In this document: one piece after another, positions 10,001 to 18,149 of the stretch | Layout: every line of letters starts with the position of its first letter | Numbering within the stretch: position 1 is the stretch's first letter | Source: an uncultured Bacteroidota bacterium | GTDB taxonomy: Bacteria; Bacteroidota; Bacteroidia; Bacteroidales; GWA2-32-17 | Length of the DNA: 64,000 nucleotides | NCBI GenBank assembly: GCA_903837285.1 | Contig: CAILUD010000117.1 | Coordinates: 41,941-105,940, forward strand | Reading direction: 5' to 3' | The notes under the pieces: model-generated | Seen by the model: only the letters and a program-made list of their open reading frames with translations | The model's database searches: none | Told to the model about the DNA's origin: nothing | Made by a program: the position numbers and the translations under genes

Positions 10001-10320
10001 TCGCTAATTTCTGTAAAATGTGACGAAATAATTTTTGCAGCCTGTTTGTGAGAAATTAATTTTCCGATTTGCAAAAATTTTAAAAGTGGCCATATAATAT
10101 ATTTCGATAGAACAAAAATGTAAGAAGCAGTAATTGTATAGAATATTATTGTTCTTGTAATTATATCAAAATGACCGAAATACTCGGAAATAAATGCAGT
10201 AAGCGAGGAGAGCGAGAATATAAAAAAAGTCAATAACAACCCTCGCAAAAGCTCGTTTCTATAGAAACGTCTTATGAAGTCGTCGAGTTGTTTAACTAGT
10301 ATGTTATATTCGTTTGTCAT
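7015..10320 (-). CDS. Large membrane-anchored coiled-coil protein, DUF4175-like
   Basis: Protein of 1101 residues with two membrane helices near the N-terminus (about 27-45 and 52-74) and a third at about 158-176. A beta-rich, presumably extracytoplasmic region follows (about 190-490), with VMPPPVITSFKVEVDVPQY. After it comes a very long Lys/Glu/Gln/Met-rich coiled coil (about 500-1060) with a Cys/Lys/Gly patch SQCSGGKCKKPGKGKP. This architecture matches the Bacteroidota DUF4175 proteins commonly found next to ybeY and the anti-sigma ATPase. Function is unknown; an envelope structural role is only a guess. It is transcribed with its neighbours (17 bp from envC, 3 bp to the ATPase). Confidence 0.72.
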   Translation of the reverse strand: MTNEYNILVKQLDDFIRRFYRNELLRGLLLTFFIFSLSSLTAFISEYFGHFDIITRTIIFYTITASYIFVLSKYIIWPLLKFLQIGKLISHKQAAKIISSHFTEISDKLLNVLELAEMPSGKGYSQQLLFASIENKISNIRLLPFEAAINVKVNFKYLTYLAFTAAVFLTIFVVWPQVIKDGSNRLINHSTYYAPTPPFNFILENDSLNVEQGKDFNIKLRIEGKYVPKNAFVTIGSNKILLERITPSTFSYNLKNVNNSIDFNFSADEYSSQEYKLTVMPPPVITSFKVEVDVPQYTGEADFVLENTGDFTIPCGSNIKWTFTTSNVNIVTFIINDSLNQKVKQEASQFFTSFRFLNSATYSLKMANEFIKYSQPIKYNVNVIPDLYPGINCEFITDTSQMGTYYFKGIINDDYGFSKLTFNYKTTNNTDSLSTISVPVNKGSKNQEFYFAFDFSTLKDLGSEVEYYFEIWDNDGVHGSKSSRSAIKSYKIPSASELEKYRENANKNIEEKLKSSSKLSEDIKKDIKKLQESMLNNKTNSWEQTKKLEDIVQKQNQLEQLIKELSLENKKKDNFVNTFSEQDKQLMEKQKQIEELLENIMDDEMKKLMEELKKLMENFDKNKLNNIAEQMKSSYEDLNKQLDRNMEMLKRLEIEEKTDNLSKELDKLSKEQDKLSEETADKKNNTDSLLKEQKEQQKKFEDLMKQYDELQKKNDELKEPMDLKEFEQEKTDINNELSKSEESLKQNSRKSASSSQKNTSGQMKEMSKKMQQMMEQSEMEQQEENAENLKQIIDNLEKFSFDIEALMGQTGKVSGTDPAYMKNLEKQKSLNNDFLLIKDSLAALANRSPMLGTEINKQIKKIEKFNKQTLINLDERNSGMAKANQQFIMTGANDLALLLGEMLQQMQSQSKSQCSGGKCKKPGKGKPNMSQMQSMQKSIKSQMQSMIDGLKKGQGQKDGKEMNEKLGKMISMQDKFNQMLNNMMQNGGLSPETAKQLQEIKTMVNSVEKDIINKNITPQTMVRQEQILTRLLEAEKSDYERETENKRESTEGKNNKISNPEQIFKYKGVNSQYNEILEGSKIKLSKYYTNKYKEYMIHLNK

Positions 10321-10336
10321 TAAAAAAATCTGTATA

Positions 10337-11728
10337 TTAATTTGATCCCGAAATCCAGTATTCTGGATTTTGTTTTATGGTGCCTTTCCAAATTTGCAAT
10401 TCTAAAATAGTTTTATTGTCATCGTCTGCATCAGTGTATACAACTCCAATTTTTTGCTTTGCCTTAACTTTATCACCTACATTTACGGTTACTTCTTTAA
10501 GGTTAGAGTATACTGTTAAAAAATCACCATGTCGTATTATTATAGCTTTATTTTTACCGGGTATAGAAATTATTTTACTAATTACTCCATCAAAAATTGT
10601 GCGGGCAGCAGAACCTTGTGTTGTAGAAATGTAAACCCCATCATTTTTTGTTTTAATTCCTTTTAAAACCGGATGCTCGTGTTCGCCAAAAGTGCCTGTT
10701 ATAACACCGCGCTCAATAGGCCATGGAAGTTTACCTTTGTTTATGTCAAATTTATCAGAAACAATCTGTTCTGCAGGAGTAAGATCAAAAATTGCAGGAG
10801 AACTTGTTTTTTCGACTTTTACAGGTGTTTCAATTTTAGTTGGATTTTTAGGATTATTTTTAGCCTGTTCTTTAAGTTCTTTTTCTTTTCTGATTTTTTC
10901 TTTACGGGCAACTTCTGCTTTTCTAATCTCTTCGCTAATAATATCGTTAATTACTTTTTGTAATTTTTGATCAGAAAGTTTTTGTTCTGCAAGTTTTTTG
11001 GCAAGTTCTTTTTCTTTTGATTTTAAACCTATAAGCATTTTTGATTGTTCGCCTTTTTCATTTGTTAATTGAGTTGTTTCGTGCTTTTCTTCTGTTAACA
11101 AACTTTCTTTATCTTGTTTTTTTACCTGTAAATCTTGAACTTTATTAGACAAATCCTGACGAGTTTCAACTATTGACTCCATTTGCGTTTTTCTAAAATC
11201 GGCATATTGTTGCAAATATTTTAATCTTCTATAAGCACTATTGAAATCTTTTGCCGAAAGTACAAACATTAGTTTATCGTAAGATGATCTTGTTTTATAT
11301 GCAAATACAATCATTTTTGCATATGACTGTTTTAGCTTATTTAAATTTGACTCAAGGCCTTTGATGTTTTCTTGATTTTCATTTATTTTTCCATCTAATG
11401 ATTCTACTTCGACTGTTATTGTATTTACAAGTTCCTGGCGGGCAGCAATTTTTTTATTCAGAATCATTAATTGATTCATGGATATTTTTTTATCCCGCTG
11501 AGTTTGTTTTAGTAAATTGTTAGTGTATTTTATTTCTTCCTGAGTTTTTTTATGCTTTTTTTCAAGTTCGGTTCGGTTTTGGGCAGTTAAATTAAAAGTT
11601 GAAACAATTAGCAAAAGTAAAAAAAGCAGACTTCTTTTATTTGTTTTAACAAAATATAAGCAATGGTAGAATAGTAAAATACTAAAGCTACAATTATTGT
11701 TAATTATATTTTTTAAACTCAATTTCAT
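10337..11728 (-). CDS. EnvC-like murein hydrolase activator with degenerate LytM domain
   Basis: Periplasmic coiled-coil protein of 463 residues. The hydrophobic signal segment RSLLFLLLLIVSTFNLTAQ starts only at about residue 32, giving an unusually long N-terminal lead; no later usable start was found. A coiled coil covers about 50-270, and a LytM/M23 domain about 335-460. The zinc ligands of active M23 peptidases are missing: NDGVYI stands where HxxxD is expected, YSNL replaces YxHL, and LELQIWKG replaces LHFEI. It therefore resembles EnvC, which activates N-acetylmuramoyl-L-alanine amidases and does not cleave peptidoglycan itself. It overlaps no gene and starts 1 bp after the DUF4292 stop. 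Confidence 0.85.
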   Translation of the reverse strand: MKLSLKNIINNNCSFSILLFYHCLYFVKTNKRSLLFLLLLIVSTFNLTAQNRTELEKKHKKTQEEIKYTNNLLKQTQRDKKISMNQLMILNKKIAARQELVNTITVEVESLDGKINENQENIKGLESNLNKLKQSYAKMIVFAYKTRSSYDKLMFVLSAKDFNSAYRRLKYLQQYADFRKTQMESIVETRQDLSNKVQDLQVKKQDKESLLTEEKHETTQLTNEKGEQSKMLIGLKSKEKELAKKLAEQKLSDQKLQKVINDIISEEIRKAEVARKEKIRKEKELKEQAKNNPKNPTKIETPVKVEKTSSPAIFDLTPAEQIVSDKFDINKGKLPWPIERGVITGTFGEHEHPVLKGIKTKNDGVYISTTQGSAARTIFDGVISKIISIPGKNKAIIIRHGDFLTVYSNLKEVTVNVGDKVKAKQKIGVVYTDADDDNKTILELQIWKGTIKQNPEYWISGSN

Positions 11729-11729
11729 T

Positions 11730-12602
11730 TTAATCTTTTCTTATATATTTTTCGGTTATTTTAAAAGGAAAGCTAATATCGGAGTTAACAGTAATTTTGT
11801 TATATTTAATCTCGGTACTCATTTGTTTATCTATTGCCAATACGTCTATTTTTAGAACTGAGGGCATAACCTTAGTATTAACATCAATAAAGTCGGAATA
11901 TTGAATGTTGAGTGATCTTTTTTCATTGTAATCATTAATATTTACCTTCGAAACTTTAAATATTTCGGGTGCAATAGTTAGTGTTTCTACAATAAAATCA
12001 ACCGTTCTGTTCTTTTTTAAATATTTTTTTATTTTGTGTTTTCTTTGAGTTTTTAAAACATACATATTAGAATCTGTTGACGAAATAAATGTTTTTCGGA
12101 AAACATCTTTTTCTCTGTTTTCTGAATTAAGCCTCTCATTATTTTCTTCGTCTGTTTCTGAATAAAGAAAGACTTCATTTGTTAAAATTGCCTGTATGTC
12201 TTTAAAAGAAAGATCTGTTTGAAATTTAGTATCAAAATAATCATAAGATTTTATAGAATATTCTTTTTGTAAAATATTTAAAAACATTATACTATCAGGT
12301 GTGAATTGTATTTTATATGCATCAATACCTAGTGGTGCAATACTAATCCATATAAGGCTGTCCTTTTTAATTCTAAGCGTACCACCTACAGATTTGTCAA
12401 TATCATCGAGCTTAATATTAACATCGAATTTAATTGATATCGTGTTAAACGGTAAATAGTTTTCGGTAACTAGTGAATATAATTTTCCAGCTCCCATTTG
12501 ACGAACTTTCTCTGAACTTATATGACGTGTTTGCTTACAAGAAATCATTGTAACAACTATTACAAAAAGAATAAAAAAAGTTATATGTTTATTTAATTTC
12601 AC
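11730..12602 (-). CDS. DUF4292 lipoprotein
   Basis: Predicted outer-membrane lipoprotein of 290 residues: the signal peptide ends in a lipobox MISC with Cys22. The rest is beta-rich with features of the DUF4292 family, whose fold is thought to resemble LolA/LolB lipoprotein carriers. It sits directly between a TPR lipoprotein and EnvC, the usual order in Bacteroidota, suggesting an envelope assembly role. No catalytic motif is visible. It begins immediately after the TPR gene ends. Confidence 0.75.
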   Translation of the reverse strand: MKLNKHITFFILFVIVVTMISCKQTRHISSEKVRQMGAGKLYSLVTENYLPFNTISIKFDVNIKLDDIDKSVGGTLRIKKDSLIWISIAPLGIDAYKIQFTPDSIMFLNILQKEYSIKSYDYFDTKFQTDLSFKDIQAILTNEVFLYSETDEENNERLNSENREKDVFRKTFISSTDSNMYVLKTQRKHKIKKYLKKNRTVDFIVETLTIAPEIFKVSKVNINDYNEKRSLNIQYSDFIDVNTKVMPSVLKIDVLAIDKQMSTEIKYNKITVNSDISFPFKITEKYIRKD

Positions 12603-14330
12603 TTATTCAATAATAGTTTTCTGAATTATTTTTTTGTTAAGAAATTCTGAACCTTTTCCAAGCTTGCTAGCCTCGTTCCAAAGTTCATTTGCCCTTTCTG
12701 TTTGCCCAAGCTTAAAAACAATATCGCCATAATGTTCAACAACAACAGCATCATCACTTCCGCCATATTTATATGCTTTTTCAATTGCCTCTAAAGCTTT
12801 TTCGAATTTGTTTTGTTTGTATAAAACCCACGCGTATGTGTCCAGGTATGTTGCGCTTTTAGGTTCAAGTTCAACACAAATTAAACTCATGCGCTCTGCT
12901 TTATCAAGACTGTCGCCACGTTGCGAAAGATAATAGCTGTAATTATTTAATATTATTTTGTTACTCTTATCAATTTTCAATACTTGCTCCATAGCGTTAT
13001 CCGATTCCTTCATTTTACCCAATTTGTTGTATGTGTCGGCAAGTATTGAATACATGTCGGCTTTAAGAGTTGGGTTATCGGTAACTATTTCAACTCCATA
13101 TTTAAGTGTTTTCTCGGCAATATCATATTTTTTTAATTTATAAGCCGATAAGCCTTGAAAATAATTTAATACTGGTTGGCTCGGAAAATACTCCAATGCT
13201 TCGGTACTCTCGTTAAACATTGCAGAGTAGTCGTTTAGGTTACCTTCAATTATTAGTAATTGCTCCCAAATTAGGTATTTACTTTTTTCGTTTTTTGCCA
13301 CAATTCTTAATTGCTCTCTTGCCTCCTCTATTTTTTTATCTTTCATTAAAAAATCGGCATAAAGAGTATGAACTTTCGTGTCTTCGGGATATGTTGTTAG
13401 TAGAATTTTAAGCAAATCGTATGATTGTTCTTTAAGCTCTGCGCTTTCGTTACTGAAATTTAAAAATGTAATCAGCATTTTAATTTTCACGTCAATTTCA
13501 ACATCGGTGCTGGCAAAAGCAATTTTTAATTCATTAAAAGATTTTTCGTATTCTTTTGTTAGCCTGTAAAAATCAGATAGCGAAAGATGTACTAAGCCAT
13601 TATGGGCATCAATTTTAAGCATTTCTTCATATATCCCTCTTGCTTTATCGAAATCTCCTTCAGAAACATATGACTCTGCAAGTATTCCGTAATATCTTAC
13701 TTCGGTTGGATTGCTTTTAATTAGTTTGCGAATTTCATCGTAAGCTTTTTCTTTATTTCCTTTTACTAAGTATATGCGTTCCTTTTCTAATGTTACGGTT
13801 TCGTTTATACCGTATCTGTCTTCTATGTTTTCGTATGCCTTTAATGCATCGTCGTATTTTTTAATATAATTATAAAGATTAGCTAATTCATACAGAAAGT
13901 CGACTCTGTCGGGATTTTCTTTTAAAAGATCTTTATAAACTGATATTGCTGAATTTGCATCATTTGTTTGTTTGTAAAGAACGGCAAGCATTGCCTTGTA
14001 CCAATTGTTATGGGGATTTAGTTTTACTGCTTTTTTTGCATTTTCGATAGCTGTTTTATAATCTTCTTTTTGGACTAATAATGTAGAAAGCTCGTATAGT
14101 GTTGCTGCGCTAGCGGGGTCAAGTTTTTTGCATTTTTCATATAAAAATTTTGCTTCTTCAAAGTTGCCAAGCATTTTTTGCTTTTCTGCTTCCATAAACG
14201 AATAGTTAAATTCGTATCGTTCTCTTTCCGACAAAAGATCTTCACTTTTTTCTTTATGTCGAAAAATACTGCACGAACTTAAAACAGCTGCAATTAAAAG
14301 TAAAACAATTATAGAAATTGATTTTATCAT
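12603..14330 (-). CDS. Tetratricopeptide repeat lipoprotein
   Basis: Lipoprotein of 575 residues with lipobox LSSC (Cys20) and about a dozen TPR motifs between residues 40 and 560, for example AATLYELSTLLVQKEDYKTA and LVHLSLSDFYRLTKEYEKSF. TPR superhelices bind partner proteins, so a scaffold or adaptor on the periplasmic face of the outer membrane is likely. It lies in the conserved envelope cluster, 4 bp from the nucleotidyltransferase and touching the DUF4292 gene. The partner cannot be named from sequence. Confidence 0.85.
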   Translation of the reverse strand: MIKSISIIVLLLIAAVLSSCSIFRHKEKSEDLLSERERYEFNYSFMEAEKQKMLGNFEEAKFLYEKCKKLDPASAATLYELSTLLVQKEDYKTAIENAKKAVKLNPHNNWYKAMLAVLYKQTNDANSAISVYKDLLKENPDRVDFLYELANLYNYIKKYDDALKAYENIEDRYGINETVTLEKERIYLVKGNKEKAYDEIRKLIKSNPTEVRYYGILAESYVSEGDFDKARGIYEEMLKIDAHNGLVHLSLSDFYRLTKEYEKSFNELKIAFASTDVEIDVKIKMLITFLNFSNESAELKEQSYDLLKILLTTYPEDTKVHTLYADFLMKDKKIEEAREQLRIVAKNEKSKYLIWEQLLIIEGNLNDYSAMFNESTEALEYFPSQPVLNYFQGLSAYKLKKYDIAEKTLKYGVEIVTDNPTLKADMYSILADTYNKLGKMKESDNAMEQVLKIDKSNKIILNNYSYYLSQRGDSLDKAERMSLICVELEPKSATYLDTYAWVLYKQNKFEKALEAIEKAYKYGGSDDAVVVEHYGDIVFKLGQTERANELWNEASKLGKGSEFLNKKIIQKTIIE

Positions 14331-14334
14331 TTAC

Positions 14335-15339
14335 TTATCTGTGAAGTGAAGTGTAATCGCCAATATTTACTTCTGATGAATTACCATGAAGTTCGGTATG
14401 ATTTCCTATAATTGAATTATGTACAGTAATTCCTTCAATATAAGAATAGCGTTGAACAATGCTATCCCTGATAATAGAATTTTTTATTGTAGTATGTTTT
14501 CCAACGGAAAGATGTGGTCCCAATACGCAATTTTCAATTTTAGCTTCGTGTCCAATAAAACATGGAGGGATAATTATAGAATTAATAATTTCGGCGTCGT
14601 CAGAAATTAACTCATCTGGTGGACTTAGTTCCAAAATTCTTTTTGTTGTGTATAATGTTGCCTCTTTGTTACCGCAGTCAAACCATTCTTTTACCTGACT
14701 GGTAAGTAATTTCATTCCTTTGTTTTTCATGTTCTGAAGAGCATCGGTAAGTTGATATTCTCCATTAACAACGATATTTTTATCAACTAAGTATTGCAAT
14801 TCATTTTTAAGATTCTCTCCATCTTTAAAATAATATATGCCAATAATTGCAAGATCTGAAACAAATGTTTTCGGTTTTTCGATAAAATCTGAAATTGCAC
14901 CATCGTTACCTAATTTTACAACACCGAACGAACTTGGATCTGCAACCTGATGAACCCAGATGATACTTTCTGCATCATTTTCGAGTTTAAATTCTGCTCT
15001 AAAAAGTGTGTCGGCAAAAGCAACAATTACTTTTCCGGATAGCGAAGGCGCAGCACATAAAACAGCGTGAGCAGTACCAAGTGGTTGCGATTGATAATAA
15101 ATTTTTGGTGTAATGCCCATATCTGTTGCAATGGAACAGAGACTTTCCTCTACTTCTTTTCCAAAGTCGCCAATTACAAAAGCAATTTCTTCTATTGGTT
15201 CAGAAGAAATTTTTGCAAGATCTTCAACTAATCTTTGTACTATTGGTTTTCCTGCAATTGGTATCAATGGCTTAGGAACAGTTAATGTGTGTGGGCGCAT
15301 ACGCTTACCCATACCTGCCATTGGAATTATTATTTTCAT
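14335..15339 (-). CDS. Sugar-1-phosphate nucleotidyltransferase with left-handed beta-helix
   Basis: Enzyme joining a nucleotide to a sugar-1-phosphate. The N-terminal Rossmann-like domain has the signature MAGMGKRMRPHTLTVPKPL (7-25), and the DTLF segment fits a metal-binding aspartate. The C-terminal 90 residues are isoleucine-rich hexapeptide repeats (IENCVLG, IKNSIIRDSIV, VHNSIIGN) forming a left-handed beta-helix, as in RmlA-long/GlmU-type proteins. The substrate (glucose, mannose or other) cannot be set from sequence. It belongs to the flippase-dut-TPR-EnvC cluster. Confidence 0.85.
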   Translation of the reverse strand: MKIIIPMAGMGKRMRPHTLTVPKPLIPIAGKPIVQRLVEDLAKISSEPIEEIAFVIGDFGKEVEESLCSIATDMGITPKIYYQSQPLGTAHAVLCAAPSLSGKVIVAFADTLFRAEFKLENDAESIIWVHQVADPSSFGVVKLGNDGAISDFIEKPKTFVSDLAIIGIYYFKDGENLKNELQYLVDKNIVVNGEYQLTDALQNMKNKGMKLLTSQVKEWFDCGNKEATLYTTKRILELSPPDELISDDAEIINSIIIPPCFIGHEAKIENCVLGPHLSVGKHTTIKNSIIRDSIVQRYSYIEGITVHNSIIGNHTELHGNSSEVNIGDYTSLHR

Positions 15340-15406
15340 TATTTTAAGAGTTGAGTTGTAAAATCTAATTTTATATTGTTTCTTATGTTATTTAGAAATT
15401 AATTAA

Positions 15407-15781
15407 TTAATAATTAGGTTTTTCTTCATTGTTTTTTTGAGCAGTAGCAGCGCTTTTTACAAAGATTGAGATCAACTCATTGTTTTCCTTCAAAATTAAT
15501 TTAATTTTTTCTTCTGAGTTATATAGTTTCGACAGATATATTATCTTCAAACAAACATGACTTTCCCTAAGTTCTTTAAGCGCTATTTTTATTTTATGTA
15601 TAAAATCCTTTCTTGATTCACCACTTTGAGCTTCTCCATAATTTAACGCTGGTGAAATACCCGAACGTAACAATTGACCTGACAAATAGGTAGCGGCTTT
15701 TGTATTAGGCATCGATTCGCATATTTCAATAATGAACACAGCAAATTTTATTAATCTTTCTTCTAAATCAAATTTATTCAT
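15407..15781 (-). CDS. Four-helix-bundle protein (23S rRNA IVS / S23 family)
   Basis: Small all-helical protein of 124 residues with the family pattern FDLEERLIKFA near the start, then LSGQLLRSGISPALNYGEAQ (54-73) and KIALKELRESHVCLKI (90-105). Relatives are encoded in intervening sequences of 23S rRNA genes and as free-standing genes. Function is unknown, and no rRNA gene is nearby here. It interrupts an otherwise conserved gene order between dut and the nucleotidyltransferase, and three tandem repeats lie directly upstream of its start. Together they look like an inserted cassette; that is inference. Confidence 0.85.
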   Translation of the reverse strand: MNKFDLEERLIKFAVFIIEICESMPNTKAATYLSGQLLRSGISPALNYGEAQSGESRKDFIHKIKIALKELRESHVCLKIIYLSKLYNSEEKIKLILKENNELISIFVKSAATAQKNNEEKPNY

Positions 15782-15794
15782 TCTTCATTTTTTT

Positions 15795-16040
15795 ATTTAA
15801 GAAAAAGGAACACCGATTTTTGATGTTTACTTCGTAAATCATAAATCCTTGTTCGATATTCGTTATTCCTTTTTTTTATTTAAGAACAAAGAACATCGAT
15901 TTCTGATTTTTGATTTTTACTTCGTAAATCATAAATCCTTGTTCGATATTCGTTATTTCTTTTTTTTATTTAAGAACAAAGAACATCGATTTCTGATTTT
16001 TACTTCGTAGATCATATATCCTTGTTCGTTATTCATTTTT
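15795..16040 (-). repeat. Three tandem repeats (83, 90 and 73 bp) upstream of the four-helix-bundle gene
   Basis: Copies at 15795-15877, 15878-15967 and 15968-16040 share atttaagaacaaagaacatc, then cttcgtaaatcataaatcct, then a gttcgatattcgttatt end. The middle copy has an extra internal tgattttt duplication. Read on the minus strand, each copy has a short open frame giving NEYRTRIYDLRSKNQKS-like peptides. I do not think these are genes. The array ends at the dut stop codon and abuts the four-helix-bundle start. Confidence 0.85.
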
Positions 16041-16475
16041 TTAAAGCTTTCCAGTATGACCAAACCCACCTGCACCACGGTCTGTTTCTTCGAGACTTTC
16101 TGTATTTTCCCAAACAACAGTTTCGTGTTTTGCTACAACCATCTGGCAAATTCTTTCGCCGTTTTCAACTGTAAAATTTTCAGCCGAAAGGTTAACAAGA
16201 ATAACACCAATTTCGCCTCTGTAGTCAGCATCAATGGTTCCTGGGGTATTTAAAACGGAAATGCCTTTTTTTAAAGCAAGACCGCTTCTTGGGCGAATTT
16301 GTGCTTCATATCCTTTTGGTATTTCAACAAATAATCCGGTTGGAATAAGTTTGCGCTCGAGTGGTTTTAAAACAACTGCTTCTGTAAGGTTTGCCCTTAA
16401 ATCCATTCCTGCCGAAAATTCTGTGCTATAAGCAGGATTAGGATGCTGAGATTTATTAATTAATTTAACTTGCAT
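16041..16475 (-). CDS. dut: Deoxyuridine 5'-triphosphate nucleotidohydrolase (dUTPase)
   Basis: Trimeric dUTPase that turns dUTP into dUMP and pyrophosphate, keeping uracil out of DNA and feeding dTMP synthesis. All five family motifs are present in 144 residues: AGMDLRA (22-28), [12 protein letters not shown] (61-72), [13 protein letters not shown] (79-91, with the catalytic Asp in IDADY), ERICQMVV (107-114) and the mobile C-terminal arm [10 protein letters not shown] (133-142). It is a member of the envelope cluster by position only. Its stop codon is at the edge of the tandem repeat array. Confidence 0.96.
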   Translation of the reverse strand: MQVKLINKSQHPNPAYSTEFSAGMDLRANLTEAVVLKPLERKLIPTGLFVEIPKGYEAQIRPRSGLALKKGISVLNTPGTIDADYRGEIGVILVNLSAENFTVENGERICQMVVAKHETVVWENTESLEETDRGAGGFGHTGKL

Positions 16476-16552
16476 AGTTTGAAATTTAACTTGCTAAATT
16501 AATCTAAAAAATTTGAATATCGAAATAGGTAAAAGCGGTGAATAAGAGACGT

Positions 16553-18019
16553 TTAACGTTTATTAAACTTTTGCTTTAATGATGGTTCCATGAAATATAC
16601 AAAACCAACATAGGATAAAAGAAGAATTGTATTAATTGACAATGAAATAAATCGGGAATCTATTTTAATAATCTGAGAGATTATAAATATTACCGAAGCA
16701 ACTAGGAAATAAAGGCCAATTCTGGTTAATGGATAATTAACCTTATAAAATTGATTGCCAAGTAAAAATGAAGCAACCATTATTGAAAAATAACAAATCA
16801 AAGTAGCCCATGCAGCTCCCATATATCCAATAATTGGAATTAACCATAAGTTTAAAACAATAGTTATTGTTGCTCCGAATAATGCAAGGTAAACACCCCA
16901 GATTGTTTTATTGTTTAATTTATACCAAATGGAAAGATTGAAAAATATTCCAAGAAATAAATTTGCAAGCAAAAGGATTGGAACAACTTTTAAACCTGAG
17001 TGATAATCTTTTCCAATGTAACCTTTAACAATATCCAGATAAAGCATTACTCCTAAGAAAATAAACAAACCAAAAATTATAAAGTATTTCATTACTTCTG
17101 CGTAAAGTTCTTTTGCGTTTTTTTCGTTCGCCTGACTAAAAAAGAATGGTTCGGCAGCAAATCGGAATGTTTGTATAAACAGAGTCATTAAAACAGCAAG
17201 TTTGTAATTTGCACCATAAATCCCAAGTTGCTCCATTGCCGAAGAACTATCTACAATTAATCTTTTAAGCATTACTCTGTCAAATGTTTCATTTACCATA
17301 CCTGCTAGTCCGGCAACAAGCAAGGGGAGAGAATAAACCATTATTTTTTTCCATAACTTAGCATCAAAAACCCATTTTACGTACATTGTTGGAATTAGCA
17401 TTAATACCGTAACAACAATTGCAACTAAATTTGAAATAAAAATATATCCAATGCCAATTGATGGGTTAAATAACCAGGTTGGAAGCTGATAACCTTTATT
17501 TGTTAGATATGGGCAAAGCAGAATAAAGAATAAATTCAGAACAACTTGTATTGCAATATTTATAAATTTTAATGCAGCAAATCGTACGGGTCGGTTTTGT
17601 TGTCTTAATAAAGCAAAAGGAATTGCAGTTATCGCTTCAAGTCCAATAATTAAGCTAAGCCAGATTATATATTCGGGATTATTTTCATAACCAAGACTTG
17701 CTGCCGTTGGATTTGCGAAAATTACAGAAAAAACAATAAAAGTTATTGAAGAAATAAATAATGAAATTAAAGTAGTGGTATAAACTTTTGGGTTTCCTTT
17801 TTCGCTTTGCCAGAACTTAAAAAAACCTGTTTCCATTCCATAAGTCAGAATAATACTTAAGAATGATAAATATGCATACAACTCAGTAACTTTACCATAT
17901 TCGCTAGGTGGATAAACAGAGGTATATAGCGGCACCAGCAAATAGTTCAGTAATCGTGGAACTATACTGCTTAGCCCGTATATTGCGGTTTGTCCTGCTA
18001 ATTGCTTAAGTTTTCCCAA
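16553..18019 (-). CDS. Oligosaccharide flippase (Wzx/MATE-like)
   Basis: Polytopic membrane protein of 488 residues with about 14 hydrophobic helices, beginning GKLKQLAGQTAIYGLSSIVPRLLNYLLV, the usual N-terminus of Bacteroidota flippases of the MOP/MATE superfamily. Such proteins move lipid-linked oligosaccharides across the inner membrane. It lies upstream of dut and the sugar nucleotidyltransferase, the normal order in the phylum. The substrate is unknown. Confidence 0.87.
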   Translation of the reverse strand: MGKLKQLAGQTAIYGLSSIVPRLLNYLLVPLYTSVYPPSEYGKVTELYAYLSFLSIILTYGMETGFFKFWQSEKGNPKVYTTTLISLFISSITFIVFSVIFANPTAASLGYENNPEYIIWLSLIIGLEAITAIPFALLRQQNRPVRFAALKFINIAIQVVLNLFFILLCPYLTNKGYQLPTWLFNPSIGIGYIFISNLVAIVVTVLMLIPTMYVKWVFDAKLWKKIMVYSLPLLVAGLAGMVNETFDRVMLKRLIVDSSSAMEQLGIYGANYKLAVLMTLFIQTFRFAAEPFFFSQANEKNAKELYAEVMKYFIIFGLFIFLGVMLYLDIVKGYIGKDYHSGLKVVPILLLANLFLGIFFNLSIWYKLNNKTIWGVYLALFGATITIVLNLWLIPIIGYMGAAWATLICYFSIMVASFLLGNQFYKVNYPLTRIGLYFLVASVIFIISQIIKIDSRFISLSINTILLLSYVGFVYFMEPSLKQKFNKR

Positions 18020-18092
18020 TGGTAAAAATTAATGTGTAAAAATATTAAAACTATTGAAACTACTTCTGTTTTATTAAAAATTTTATAAAACA

Positions 18093-18121
18093 AAAATGCC
18101 GGATTATTTCACCGGCATTTT
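18093..18121 (-). terminator. Rho-independent terminator after the S74-domain gene
   Basis: Arms aaaatgccgg and ccggcatttt enclose a 9-base loop. On the minus strand, downstream of the gene ending at 18150, the stem runs into tttttgtttt. The stem also carries a T run on the plus strand, but no plus-strand gene ends here. Confidence 0.8.
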
Positions 18122-18149
18122 TTTTATTGGAAAAGTTCTGTATAAATTG

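Noticed and set aside
10337..11728. Active M23 peptidoglycan endopeptidase
   Set aside because: The His/Asp zinc ligands are replaced (NDGVYI, YSNL, LELQI), so an EnvC-like activator fits better.
15407..16040. 23S rRNA intervening sequence
   Set aside because: The protein is of the right family, but no rRNA sequence is present on either side.
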